This document shows positions 55,076 to 64,000 of a DNA stretch of 64,000 nt, in pieces. The position numbers and the translations under genes are program-made. The number at the start of each line of letters is the position of its first letter. The first letter of the stretch is position 1. The stretch spans positions 1-64,000 of the forward strand of contig JAJDBM010000005.1 of assembly GCA_029261355.1 (NCBI GenBank). Reading direction: 5' to 3'. The notes beneath the pieces were generated by a model, which had not been told where the DNA came from, searched no databases, and was given only the letters and a program-made list of their open reading frames with translations. Origin of the DNA: Nitrospirales bacterium. GTDB taxonomy: Bacteria; Nitrospirota; Nitrospiria; Nitrospirales; UBA8639.

Positions 55076-56470
55076 ATGATGGATTCAACCGTTGCCTCGC
55101 TCATCATAAAGGTTGGTCTCTGTCTAATCTTGCTTTCCGGATGTATGTCAGCTCCAGACCGTGATAGCGAAGACATGATGAACCCTATGCCCGACCAATG
55201 GACGACAGTCACGGACATGACATTGACACAGATATCTGACAGTTGGGTGGACACGTTTCAACAGCCAACATTGACAGAGATGGTGCGCGAAGCCCTGGAA
55301 TTTAATCACAACCTCAAGGCCGCAGCGGCCCGGGTGAATATCGCGCGCGCCAATGTCCGCATTGCTGGAGCCCCTCGCCTGCCTCAAGTCGATGTTTCAC
55401 CAAGTTTTAGCCGTGGACGCTTCGGGAACTTCGATAACAATATAGACAGCGAAGAACGCAGTTTCATCGACATGGTCTTCAACCTATCTTGGGAACTGGA
55501 CATCTGGGGACGTATCGGTGCAGCAAAGGAGGCCACTTCATTAGAGGCCCTTGCTGTGGAAACTGAGTTAAGTGGAGCGGCCTTATCACTCGCGGCACGA
55601 ACAGCACAATCCTGGTTTGCCTTACTTGAAGCTGGCCTTCAGGAAACGGTCGCCTCACAGTCCGTGTCCGATCGAAGCATGCTCGTTGAGCTGGTGCGTG
55701 GACGGTTTAATCGTGGGTTAACTCAAGGGTTAGACCTTGGATTGGCTCTGACAGATCTTGCCAATGCGAAAGCCCAACTGGCCGAAGCACACAACCAGGT
55801 GCAATTAGCCGCCCGCCGATTAGAAGTATTGCTTGGCCGTTATCCTGCTGGCGAATTAAAGGCTCACATACCATTACCGCCCTTGCCGTCGACACTCACC
55901 GCAGGTGTTCCCGCAGAACTCCTAGAACGACGACCCGACATTGCAGCGGCCATGAAACGTGTGCGAGCACAGGACCAGCGTTTCATCAGCGCCAATCTCG
56001 CCTTGTTACCAAGCATCACGCTCACTGCCGCTGGTGGTGCCCGCAGTGATTCACTCAAAGACCTGATTCAGCCAGAAGCACTTGTGTGGAATGTGGGAAC
56101 AGGTCTCCTCCAACCCATCTTTGCCGGAGACCGACTCGAAGGTGAAATCGAACGCAATCGTGCCGCAGTGACAGAAGCCGTGGAACAGTTCAAACAAACG
56201 GCACTTGATGCCTTCCGAGAAGTGGAACAAGCACTGGCTGCCGAAGAATATTTGACGGCTCAAGAGCAGGCATTGGCTAATTCAGTGACCCATGCTGAAG
56301 CGAATCAACAAATGGCGGTCTACGCCTACCGCCATGGATTTACAACCATTCTCACCTTACTCGACAGCTTTCGAGGAACCTTGAATGCGCAAAGTGCACA
56401 TTTGACCGTCAAACGACGATTGCTCAACAACCGTATTGACGTCTATCTCGCGTTGGGAGGCGCGATATAA
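55076..56470 (+). CDS. Outer-membrane efflux channel lipoprotein (TolC/OprM/NodT type)
   Basis: A 464-residue protein with a lipoprotein signal (LIIKVGLCLILLSGCMSAPD, lipobox LLSGC). The mature part matches the RND outer-membrane factor family: LTEMVREALEFNHNLKAAAA, WELDIWGRIGAAKEATSLEA, LLERRPDIAAAMKRVRAQDQ and LQPIFAGDRLEGEIERNRAA. It forms a trimeric channel docking onto the pump. It starts 157 nt after the pump and its stop overlaps the next start by 1 nt. Confidence 0.93.
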   Translation: MMDSTVASLIIKVGLCLILLSGCMSAPDRDSEDMMNPMPDQWTTVTDMTLTQISDSWVDTFQQPTLTEMVREALEFNHNLKAAAARVNIARANVRIAGAPRLPQVDVSPSFSRGRFGNFDNNIDSEERSFIDMVFNLSWELDIWGRIGAAKEATSLEALAVETELSGAALSLAARTAQSWFALLEAGLQETVASQSVSDRSMLVELVRGRFNRGLTQGLDLGLALTDLANAKAQLAEAHNQVQLAARRLEVLLGRYPAGELKAHIPLPPLPSTLTAGVPAELLERRPDIAAAMKRVRAQDQRFISANLALLPSITLTAAGGARSDSLKDLIQPEALVWNVGTGLLQPIFAGDRLEGEIERNRAAVTEAVEQFKQTALDAFREVEQALAAEEYLTAQEQALANSVTHAEANQQMAVYAYRHGFTTILTLLDSFRGTLNAQSAHLTVKRRLLNNRIDVYLALGGAI

Positions 56471-57624
56471 TGCAAAGACTGCTCCCCATCGCGGTGTTAC
56501 TCATCGGTGTCGTCATCGCCTTCGTGGTCATGACCAACCGATCGCAGCCAGAACCGCAATCACCCAAGCAAAAATTGCCACTCGTCGAAGTCATTGAAGC
56601 CAAACCTCAAACCCTACGCTTGTCCGTGACTTCGCAGGGTGTAGCCATGCCGCGTGCCGAGATTGACCTCGTCACCGAGGTCGCAGGGAAGATCATTCAC
56701 GTCCATTCTGCCTTCGCCGCTGGTGGTTCGTTTCAACGCGGAGATGTGCTCGTCGCGGTCGATCCAAGAGATTATCAATTCGCGATGATCGAAGCACACA
56801 GTCGACTCGCAGAGGCCAAACGGCTCTTAGCGCAAGAGGAAGCCCAAGGCGAGCAAGCACTCAGTGAATGGCAAGTTCTCGGTCAAGGTGAACCAACTGA
56901 CCTCGCTCTGCGCAAACCACAATTGGCGGAAATGCGTGCCAAAGTAGCTGCCGCCAAAGCGGACCGAGCGAAGGCAAAACTACAGCGTATCCGCTGCATA
57001 CTTCGAGCGCCATTCGATGGGCGAATTCGGGTCAAACATGTGGACAGAGGACAATACATCGTTCCAGGAGAAAAAGTTGCCCGCCTGTATTCTACAGACA
57101 GTATCGAAGTCCGACTCCCCGTCTCTATGGAACAATTGGCATATGTCGATATGCCGTTGATTGCTAAAAAGAACGGAACAACGCACACGGCACCTTCCGT
57201 GACGTTGACCGCGTCCATCGGTGGCTCTATGGCTCGCTGGGTTGGTCACATCATCCGCACAGAAGGCACCTTAGAACCGACCACCGGACAGCTGTCTCTT
57301 GTCGCACGAATCCCGAAACTATTATCTGAACAAGATAACCTCCATCCTTTATTGCCGGGAACATTTGTTCAGGCAAATATCGAAGGCAAAGAACTTCAGC
57401 AGGTATTTGTGTTGCCATCCACAGCCGTCAACACGAGAAATAACCAAGGATTAGTTGTGGATGACTCAGATCGAATCATGATCCGATCACTCGATGTGAT
57501 GAAAGTAGAATCTGACCGAGTCGTCGTCCGTGGTGGATTGCAGAATGGAGATCAAGTGGTTATCTCTGGTATCGATATTCCAGTAGAAGGCATGCAGGTT
57601 CAGGTCACGTCCATTCCTCAGTAA
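56470..57624 (+). CDS. RND periplasmic adaptor (membrane fusion protein, HlyD/AcrA family)
   Basis: A 384-residue protein with an N-terminal membrane anchor (IAVLLIGVVIAFVVMTNRSQ). Lipoyl-like halves are seen in VAGKIIHVHSAFAAGGSFQR and ILRAPFDGRIRVKHVDRGQY, with a helical hairpin between (about residues 95-165). The barrel and membrane-proximal region end KVESDRVVVRGGLQNGDQVV. It bridges pump and channel. It overlaps the previous gene by 1 nt (TAATG). Confidence 0.92.
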   Translation: MQRLLPIAVLLIGVVIAFVVMTNRSQPEPQSPKQKLPLVEVIEAKPQTLRLSVTSQGVAMPRAEIDLVTEVAGKIIHVHSAFAAGGSFQRGDVLVAVDPRDYQFAMIEAHSRLAEAKRLLAQEEAQGEQALSEWQVLGQGEPTDLALRKPQLAEMRAKVAAAKADRAKAKLQRIRCILRAPFDGRIRVKHVDRGQYIVPGEKVARLYSTDSIEVRLPVSMEQLAYVDMPLIAKKNGTTHTAPSVTLTASIGGSMARWVGHIIRTEGTLEPTTGQLSLVARIPKLLSEQDNLHPLLPGTFVQANIEGKELQQVFVLPSTAVNTRNNQGLVVDDSDRIMIRSLDVMKVESDRVVVRGGLQNGDQVVISGIDIPVEGMQVQVTSIPQ

Positions 57625-57871
57625 TTAAGAGCCTCATGCCAACAGAGATAGAAAAGCGCATACAGAGTCATGGTCCAATAAAAAATGAGATAAAAATACC
57701 AGCTTCAATCGTTAGAACAACCCTAGCATGAAATATTCTCTCCCCTTACCAAGCAAGTTAAAAACAAAATACTGTAGCATCTATGAGCAAACGGTTCATC
57801 AATACGTAGTTAGCGAAAGGACAAAGACACTATAATGGCATGCGATAAATTCACCCGATCAACAGTCATTC

Positions 57872-58429
57872 ATGAATCCTCAAAGCCTTCAACCCCCTCT
57901 TTCGCAACTCCACGAAATTGACTCGCATGACGAGAAAAAAGCCCTCTTGGATCTCTATCAGGAATATCATGACGAACTCGTCCAGTTCGTATCCAGATCT
58001 ATTCAACCGCCCCTCAACGCCAACGACATTGTTCAAGAATCCTTCATCCGATTGATTCGGCACCCTGCTCTTCACACCATCACCAATCGAAAAGCCTATC
58101 TATTTCGAATAGCTCTGAATTTGACGATTGATCATCAACGCCACCACACGGCCTCGACCAAAGCCTTACAACATTTCAAACACCAAGAGGGGCACCGAGT
58201 GGAAACCCGAACAGCCGAAACCATTCTTCTCGCCAAAGAAGAATTGGCTCGTCTCCTACAAGCCTTGACTGAATTATCTCCCCAATGTCAAAGAATTTTT
58301 TACCTCAACCGATTTGCTGGGTTGAAGCACCGTGAAATTGCCGAACAACTGCACATTTCCACACGCACCGTTGAAGAGAATATCAAGCGAGCTCTCATTC
58401 ATTCTCACCGTCGGCTAAGCCAGTTGTAG
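57872..58429 (+). CDS. ECF-type sigma factor (FecI-like), second copy
   Basis: A 185-residue ECF sigma factor. Region 2 is about residues 24-85 (YQEYHDELVQFVSRSIQPPL, NDIVQESFIRLIRHPALHTI, RKAYLFRIALNLTIDHQRHH). Region 4 is near the end (CQRIFYLNRFAGLKHREIAE, QLHISTRTVEENIKRAL). It pairs with the FecR gene that follows 132 nt later and with the TonB-dependent receptor beyond, the standard surface-signalling order. Confidence 0.9.
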   Translation: MNPQSLQPPLSQLHEIDSHDEKKALLDLYQEYHDELVQFVSRSIQPPLNANDIVQESFIRLIRHPALHTITNRKAYLFRIALNLTIDHQRHHTASTKALQHFKHQEGHRVETRTAETILLAKEELARLLQALTELSPQCQRIFYLNRFAGLKHREIAEQLHISTRTVEENIKRALIHSHRRLSQL

Positions 58430-58561
58430 CATCAGGACCTTCCATCCCCCTCCCGTCCATGACGACCGTCTAACACCACCGTCATGTGGATTTGCCCTCA
58501 CGCTTCGTCTTGTATATGTTGGACCTGCGAAAAACATAGATATGTAGTGCCTAAATGACCT

Positions 58562-59575
58562 ATGGAGACATCTTCGCCAAATTTACAGCCAGATCCAGAA
58601 CCAAACCACCTTCAAAAGGAGGCGTTCGATTGGCTAGTCCGTCTGTCCTCTGGAAATACATCGTCGGAAGACCTGAAAAATTTTGACGATTGGAAAGCCC
58701 AAAGCCCTGGGCATGAGCAAGCCTGGCAGGAAGCCTCCAGAGTTTGGCAGGGATTCGGACAGCTACCCGAGGAACAGCTACCAGGCCGCACACCGTTGAG
58801 GGTTTCCCCACGTTCAAAAACAAAACAGCTCAACAGCCGGAAGCAACCCCGTCAGGGTTCTGCTCACTGGCGTTGGGCCACCGCCCTTGCAATGACAGTG
58901 CTGCTTTTCACGCTCCTCTTACTCATCCCGCCTCCCGAGCAATGGTTCGCTGACTACTCAACTACTATCGGAGAACGTCGCACCGTCTCGCTACCTGATG
59001 GATCAACCGTGGACATGAATAGTCAGACCGCCTTCCAACTTCAATTCACCACCACACAACGCACGATTGACCTCCTGACAGGAGAAGCCGTATTTTCCGT
59101 CGCTCCCGATACCGCCCGCCCCTTCACCGTTTCCAGCAAACAAGGGACTGCGCAGGCGCTCGGAACAGAATTTATCGTCAGGCAACGAGACGCACACACC
59201 CTCGTCGCCGTTCATGAAGGAACCGTTGAGGTCCACGACCTTCGACACAAACAACAAGCAATCCTCAAAGCTGGTGAAGCCCTTCACTACAATTCAGCAA
59301 AAGGTCTTCAACCACTTCCCCTCGCAGATTGGGAAATCATTTCCGCCTGGCGCGAGGGCTACCTACTCTTTCAAAATACCCCCCTTCCGAACGTGATTGC
59401 GCAAATGAACCTCCATAAACCCGGTCATATGATGTTACTAAATGATTCATTGACCGACTATCACATCACTGGACTCTTTCGTCTTGATGCACTTGCCGAT
59501 GTCGTCACGACCATCGTAGAAACCACCCCAGCTCGAATCGCCAGCGTCACGCCCTATCTTGTCTTGTTCTATTGA
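58562..59575 (+). CDS. FecR-family transducer, second copy
   Basis: A 337-residue FecR-type anti-sigma regulator. N-terminal DUF4880 (EAFDWLVRLSSGNTSSEDLK, then DDWKAQSPGHEQAWQEASRV), then a membrane helix at about residues 100-120 (WATALAMTVLLFTLLLLIPP), the FecR domain (ERRTVSLPDGSTVDMNSQTA) and a C-terminal segment (EGYLLFQNTPLPNVIAQMNL). It senses the occupied STN domain of the receptor and releases the sigma factor. Confidence 0.9.
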   Translation: METSSPNLQPDPEPNHLQKEAFDWLVRLSSGNTSSEDLKNFDDWKAQSPGHEQAWQEASRVWQGFGQLPEEQLPGRTPLRVSPRSKTKQLNSRKQPRQGSAHWRWATALAMTVLLFTLLLLIPPPEQWFADYSTTIGERRTVSLPDGSTVDMNSQTAFQLQFTTTQRTIDLLTGEAVFSVAPDTARPFTVSSKQGTAQALGTEFIVRQRDAHTLVAVHEGTVEVHDLRHKQQAILKAGEALHYNSAKGLQPLPLADWEIISAWREGYLLFQNTPLPNVIAQMNLHKPGHMMLLNDSLTDYHITGLFRLDALADVVTTIVETTPARIASVTPYLVLFY

Positions 59576-59832
59576 TAGGAACTCGGCATCCCCCCACGAC
59601 ACATTCCGTCAATCTCTCTTATTTTTTTTAATATGTTTCATTCCCCGATGTGGGTTTTGCATTTCATTCCGTCTTTATCCCTGAGAGGGAGAATTGCATG
59701 ACAAACCTTTATAGCCAATTCAATCAACCTCCAAAGCTTGGAACATTAGATACCGACTTGAAAGTTCCTAGGGCTTAAGCTGGAACGTATATTGATTCGC
59801 TATATTCATTTTTTATGTGGAGAAATACCGTT

Positions 59833-62304
59833 ATGAAGCTGCATGTTACGGGTCAGGTTTCACGATTCAGAACAAAAGGAAGAAGGGGAGCCCTTCTTTC
59901 TATCGTCACTGTCGCATGGCTAACATGGGTTCTTTTTGGTATGGCCCTACCAAGTCTGGCTGCCCCTTTTCTTGATTTGAGGAATACCGTCGACTTTCAT
60001 ATTCCAGCACAATCATTGGATCGTGCCCTACGTACCTTCGCCAAACAGAGTGAAACCTCCGTGCTGTATAAAAGTGATCTGACTCGGGCCTATCAGACCT
60101 CACCAATCATCGGGCCGTATTCCCTGAAACGGGCACTCGACATTTTATTACTTGACACAAATCTGGCCTATCGAGAAACGACAACCGGATCCCTCACGAT
60201 TGAAGAATCATCTAGTCTAACCGCAGCCCAACACGGCCTTTCGGCAAAAACGAACACCTCCCAGGCACGAGTCTCTGACAAAGACGTTGAAACCCTCCCT
60301 GAAGTGTTGGTGCCAGGGTTAAAGCTCACGAGGCAAGCATACAGCGTTCCCAACGCCACGACCGCTACGAAAATCAATACACCCATCATGCAAACACCGT
60401 CTTCAATTCAAGTGGTCGCGCCGCAGGCCTTGAAAGATCAGCAAGCGACCAAACTGGAACGCGTGCTAGAAAATGTTAGTGGGGTCTACCAGGAACAGGG
60501 ATTCAACCTGACGAATGTGTTCAATGTCAGAGGATTCAGAACCTTTACGTATTATCGAGACGGTATGCCCATTGAAGGCGCTTTAACGCAAGCCGGTACG
60601 CGAGAAATAGGCAATATTGAACGCGTGGAAGTCTTGAAAGGACCGGCGTCATTCCTTTATGGGCGTATCAATCCCGGAGGGTTAGTCAATCTGGTGACCA
60701 AGCAACCGCTTGACCATGCCTACTATTCACTTCAACAGCAGTTCGAGTCATATCAACATTACCGAACCACAGCCGATGCCACCGGCCCTCTCACCAAAGA
60801 TAAAACGGTGTTGTACCGGTTTAACTTCACGCATGAATCATTTGATTCCTTCCGTGATTTCGTTGATGGAAACAGACTCTTCATCGCTCCAGTCGTGCAG
60901 TGGAACATTAGTGACCGGACACAAATCACCTTCGAGTTAGAATACCAAGAAAACACAACATTCCTTGATTATGGTATTCCAGCTGTCGGTGATCGTCCTG
61001 CCGATCTTCCCCGCAGTCGGCATCTAGGTGGTGAACCATTCAACAAAGATGAATCCAAATACGTCTTGGGAGGATTTCATTGGTCGCACGCATTTGACGA
61101 TAACTGGTCACTGCAACATCGGTTTAACGCGTTACATTCCAAAGAAAATGGAACCGCATCATTCCCCCTTGGAGTGGGGGCAGATGGCCAAACCCTCACA
61201 AGAACTGTCTCCGGGTTCAAAGACAACAAAGTCGACGCCTACTACACGACGATCAATCTGAACGGGTCTTTTGAAACATTAGGGTTCAAACACACACTGC
61301 TGATTGGCGGAGATTACTATAATTTCACCACCACCAATGTGTTTTTTGATGGTCCCCTGAACTCGGTGAATATCTTTAACCCCATGTTTTCCAATGGGCC
61401 AGCCACCGTCGGCGCGGAGTTTCCCGTCGATATTCACAAGGAACGCTACGGCGCGTACATACAAGATCAGATCGAGCTCCCGTTTAATGTATTCCTGATG
61501 GCCGGCGGACGCTTTGATTTTGCAAGAGTGGAAGACAGAGAAAACCAAAATAAACAAAACGAAAACGCCCTGAAACCCAGAGTCGGGCTGCTTTGGCAGG
61601 CCTTACCGCAATTGTCTTTCTTCGGTAGTTACGTTGAAGGCTTTGGCAGTGACGACTTTTTTATCGTCAACCCCGATGGGAGCACACTCGATCCCGATAC
61701 GTCCCAGCAATGGGAAGCGGGAATCAAAGCCGAACTCTTTAATGGTCGGGTGCAAGGAACCCTATCTTTTTATCACTTAACCAAACAGAATATCGATACG
61801 CCAGATCCCAATCGTCCGGCATTTTCAGGATCAACAGGGGAGGCCAGAAATCGCGGCATTGAGTTGGACGTGACGGCCGAAATTTTCCCTGGCTGGCGAA
61901 CGATCGGCGTCTATTCCTACATCGACTCCAACATCACTAAAGATAACAGCGGAAATAAGGGAAATCGCTTTTCCAATGTTCCTCGCCATGGCGGATCGTT
62001 CTGGACGACCTACACACTTCAGGAGAACACATGGCGAGGGTTGACCTTAGGCGCGGGAGTCATCGCACGTAGCGAGCGTGAGGCAGACAACGCCAATACG
62101 GTTCAAATGCCGGGGTACGCGCTCCTCCACTTGCTCAGTAGTTATTCGTGGAACTTTGGTCCCTCACGCATGACGGCCCAATTGAACGTAAACAATGTGC
62201 TCAATAAAAAGTATTTTCCAAGCAGCCTCGACGGTCGAAACCGAATTGATGTCGGAGCCCCGCGTCTATTCATGGGCCTGTTGCGCGCAGAATTTGGCTC
62301 GTAA
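59833..62304 (+). CDS. TonB-dependent siderophore-type receptor with STN domain
   Basis: About 823 residues from the ATG at 59833, with GGAG upstream (an in-frame ATG at 59815 is an alternative start). A signal peptide ends near ALPSLA. The STN signalling domain follows (FHIPAQSLDRALRTFAKQSE, KRALDILLLDTNLAYRETTT). The plug begins about NTPIMQTPSSIQVVAPQALK, with RVLENVSGVYQEQGFN and KGPASFLYGRINPGGLVNLV. The barrel ends in FMGLLRAEFGS. The plug matches ferric-siderophore receptors (TIGR01783 type). It works with TonB-ExbB-ExbD and the FecI/FecR pair. Confidence 0.93.
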   Translation: MKLHVTGQVSRFRTKGRRGALLSIVTVAWLTWVLFGMALPSLAAPFLDLRNTVDFHIPAQSLDRALRTFAKQSETSVLYKSDLTRAYQTSPIIGPYSLKRALDILLLDTNLAYRETTTGSLTIEESSSLTAAQHGLSAKTNTSQARVSDKDVETLPEVLVPGLKLTRQAYSVPNATTATKINTPIMQTPSSIQVVAPQALKDQQATKLERVLENVSGVYQEQGFNLTNVFNVRGFRTFTYYRDGMPIEGALTQAGTREIGNIERVEVLKGPASFLYGRINPGGLVNLVTKQPLDHAYYSLQQQFESYQHYRTTADATGPLTKDKTVLYRFNFTHESFDSFRDFVDGNRLFIAPVVQWNISDRTQITFELEYQENTTFLDYGIPAVGDRPADLPRSRHLGGEPFNKDESKYVLGGFHWSHAFDDNWSLQHRFNALHSKENGTASFPLGVGADGQTLTRTVSGFKDNKVDAYYTTINLNGSFETLGFKHTLLIGGDYYNFTTTNVFFDGPLNSVNIFNPMFSNGPATVGAEFPVDIHKERYGAYIQDQIELPFNVFLMAGGRFDFARVEDRENQNKQNENALKPRVGLLWQALPQLSFFGSYVEGFGSDDFFIVNPDGSTLDPDTSQQWEAGIKAELFNGRVQGTLSFYHLTKQNIDTPDPNRPAFSGSTGEARNRGIELDVTAEIFPGWRTIGVYSYIDSNITKDNSGNKGNRFSNVPRHGGSFWTTYTLQENTWRGLTLGAGVIARSEREADNANTVQMPGYALLHLLSSYSWNFGPSRMTAQLNVNNVLNKKYFPSSLDGRNRIDVGAPRLFMGLLRAEFGS

Positions 62305-62307
62305 CAG

Positions 62308-63678
62308 TTGACTAGTATTCATAGTCAGTCGATAAAGAGACGCAGGACTCGAACCTTCTTGGTCTGGCTCCATCGTTGGGCTGGGCTGGTGATGGCGGGC
62401 TTTTTAATCCTAGCTGGCCTCACCGGCAGCCTGATGGCGTTTTATCCAGAACTCGAACAGGCCCTCAACCCACAATACTATCCCACCTCGCAAGACGGCC
62501 CACCGCTCGATCTGGCCACACTCATCGAACGGGGCGAATCACTCGCCCCCGACGCGCAGGTCGAAGGCATCGCCCTCCAGAGTTTTATGGGCAACACCTT
62601 GGTCTGGGTCAGCCCAAAGAACCCGGATCACCCGCTCACCTTCAATCATCTCATGCTCGATCCTAGAACCGGCCAAGAGTTGGGCCGCCGCCAATATGGT
62701 GTCTTGTCCGACGGACTGCATAACCTGATGGCGTTCATCTACGAATTTCACTTCTTACTCGGCATGAACTCGTACGGAATGTGGGCCTTAGGTATCTGCG
62801 CGTTGATTTGGACCATTGATTGCTTTGTCGGCCTGTACCTGACGTTTCCTGTGAGGCGGAAGCTCAAACAACTATCCCCCCCCCTCAGCTCCTCTGCTCT
62901 CTTTTCTCAGGATCCGCTTATGACGAAAGAATCTAGAATGACAAGGGCCCGTCGCTCCTGGTGGACTCGTTGGAAACCGGCCTGGAAGATTCGGAGGAAC
63001 ACAAGCCGATACCGACTCAGCTTTGACTTGCATCAAGCGGGCGGCTTGTGGCTGTGGATGGCATTTCTCGTCTTTGCCTGGTCCGGGGTCTATATGAATC
63101 TGTGGGATACAGTCTACACCTGGACCACACAGGCAATATTCGAGTACAAAACACCTTGGACTGAGTTGCCGGATCTAGACCACCCGGTCACTGAGCCCCC
63201 CTTGTCCTGGCGCGAAGCACAAGCACAAGGGGAACAATTCATGGCTGCACTCGCCACCGAGCATGACTTTACGATTGAGTCGGCTCATATGTTATTTCTG
63301 AATCGGGCAAAAGGGGTGTATGTCTATGCGGTCCGCAGCTCCCTGGACTTTGAAGGCCCGCGTCGCAGTTTCACGAAAATCTTTCTCGATGCGAACACCG
63401 GGGCACGTCGTCTGTGGTTACTCCCGTCTGGACAGCACACCGGCAACACCCTCACCAACTGGCTGGTCTCGCTTCATGAAGCCAACGTCTTCGGGTTGCC
63501 CTATCGAATTTTCGTTAGTGCGCTGGGACTCTTAACAGTCATGCTCTCGGTAACAGGCATCATCATTTGGGACAAAAAACGAAAAAGCCGGAAGGTGAGT
63601 AGAACTAGACTGAAGAGCCGTAACGCGAATCAAGACCCTTCAGCCCTTACGTTAAGGAGAATTGAAGAACCTCTATAA
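62308..63678 (+). CDS. PepSY-associated transmembrane protein
   Basis: A 456-residue protein with TTG start, 3 nt after the receptor stop, so co-translated. Membrane helices occur at about residues 25-48 (WAGLVMAGFLILAGLTGSLM), about 152-178, about 250-270 and about 415-440 (FVSALGLLTVMLSVTGIIIW). The pattern FLVWLHRWAGL and YEFHFLLGMNSYGMWALGIC matches PepSY-TM proteins that sit beside siderophore receptors and often act as ferric-chelate reductases or iron-release helpers. Two conserved His residues (LHRWAG, FHFLLG) could bind heme. Role is by context. Confidence 0.85.
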   Translation: MTSIHSQSIKRRRTRTFLVWLHRWAGLVMAGFLILAGLTGSLMAFYPELEQALNPQYYPTSQDGPPLDLATLIERGESLAPDAQVEGIALQSFMGNTLVWVSPKNPDHPLTFNHLMLDPRTGQELGRRQYGVLSDGLHNLMAFIYEFHFLLGMNSYGMWALGICALIWTIDCFVGLYLTFPVRRKLKQLSPPLSSSALFSQDPLMTKESRMTRARRSWWTRWKPAWKIRRNTSRYRLSFDLHQAGGLWLWMAFLVFAWSGVYMNLWDTVYTWTTQAIFEYKTPWTELPDLDHPVTEPPLSWREAQAQGEQFMAALATEHDFTIESAHMLFLNRAKGVYVYAVRSSLDFEGPRRSFTKIFLDANTGARRLWLLPSGQHTGNTLTNWLVSLHEANVFGLPYRIFVSALGLLTVMLSVTGIIIWDKKRKSRKVSRTRLKSRNANQDPSALTLRRIEEPL

Positions 63679-63830
63679 CAGAAGGCCACATTCACACAAA
63701 TATTTCAAACCCTACTTAAATACACCTGAACATCCATTGTCCCCCTCCAACCTCGCTCTCGTTTTCCCTGTGCTCAAACCTTTCTTTCTTCACTGTTTTC
63801 ATATGAGTGATAAAAGTTGTCTGTAGCATT

Positions 63831-63868
63831 GAGGGAAAACCTCCTTCAACCCGTCTACATCTATTAGA
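63831..63868 (+). promoter_or_regulatory. Candidate ECF-sigma promoter, site 2
   Basis: GAGGGAAA (63831-63838) and CGTCTA (63852-63857) with a 13-nt spacer, then ATTAGA (63863-63868). This repeats the 51362-51397 block with identical spacing between the first two parts. A TCAACCCGTCTA 12-mer within it is also present at 50150-50161, upstream of the first FecR. The next gene starts at 63930. Confidence 0.35.
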
Positions 63869-63929
63869 TGATCTCAACAAAGACGATTCATCATTCTCTC
63901 ATTCACTTGCAGCCATTATTAGGAGCGTC

Positions 63930-64000
63930 ATGTTATTTTCCACTGAACCACAGACCTCGGTCACATGGGGACGTCACACGATTGTCCTCTTGCTTATTCT
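63930..64000 (+). CDS. Partial protein at the right edge, membrane segment begins
   Basis: ATG at 63930 with AGGAG 4 nt upstream. The 23 visible codons read MLFSTEPQTSVTWGRHTIVL and then LLI, the start of a probable membrane helix. It continues out of the window. It is on the same strand and near the PepSY gene, so it may be part of the same uptake locus. No family can be named from so few residues. Confidence 0.5.
   Translation, partial: MLFSTEPQTSVTWGRHTIVLLLI

Overview
The window comes from a diderm (Gram-negative) respiring bacterium with roughly 47-50% GC. It carries lipoprotein signal peptides, a TonB/ExbB/ExbD system, an outer-membrane receptor, FecI/FecR signalling, a PEP-CTERM protein and a complete proton-pumping complex I with a fused NuoCD. 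The gene content would suit the Nitrospirota or a related nitrite- or iron-oxidising lineage, but no 16S rRNA or other decisive marker lies in the window, so this is a guess. No rRNA, tRNA or CRISPR array was recognised.

Layout. (1) 1-3.7 kb is a decayed accessory region, mostly on the minus strand. It has the edge of an RHS-repeat gene, a polymorphic-toxin-type protein with a probable immunity gene, a short inverted-repeat (MITE-like) element, a lipoprotein gene beside a frameshifted copy of itself, and a remnant of an HEFGH zinc-peptidase domain. (2) 3.7-17 kb is housekeeping: comM, ltaE, an RmlD-like reductase, a purH-purD-tsaC group, lhgO, a membrane-anchored ankyrin protein and small hypothetical genes. 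(3) 17-38 kb is a long minus-strand block read secA, PEP mutase/nucleotidyltransferase fusion, midA-type methyltransferase, nuoA-B-CD-E-F-G-H-I-J-K-L-M-N. (4) 39-44 kb has a PEP-CTERM protein, then a plus-strand group: a secreted TonB-C-domain protein, a TPR protein, TonB, ExbB, ExbD and a small Cys/His-rich secreted protein. (5) 44-49 kb holds small secreted proteins, a cytochrome P460-type lipoprotein and a beta-propeller lipoprotein with a CTCC motif. Three copies of an undescribed-looking double-hairpin element are scattered through it. (6) 49-64 kb has two ECF-sigma/FecR pairs, a tripartite RND efflux system, an STN-containing TonB-dependent siderophore-type receptor and a PepSY membrane protein.

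Regions 4-6 together look like a metal (iron-chelate or copper) uptake and export island. The receptor takes up the chelate using energy from TonB-ExbB-ExbD. The PepSY protein may release or reduce the metal. The FecI/FecR pairs sense the receptor and control transcription. The RND pump may export a metal or chelator. The metal is inferred and not shown by the sequence.

The most interesting signal is the double-hairpin element at 44727-44810, 47039-47121 and 47836-47920. All three copies face the same way. The second stem is 12-14 bp with four compensatory base-pair changes among the three copies, while its 22-nt loop is almost invariant and contains CCTCCTT, the anti-Shine-Dalgarno sequence. 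That pattern suggests a structured RNA rather than simple terminators.
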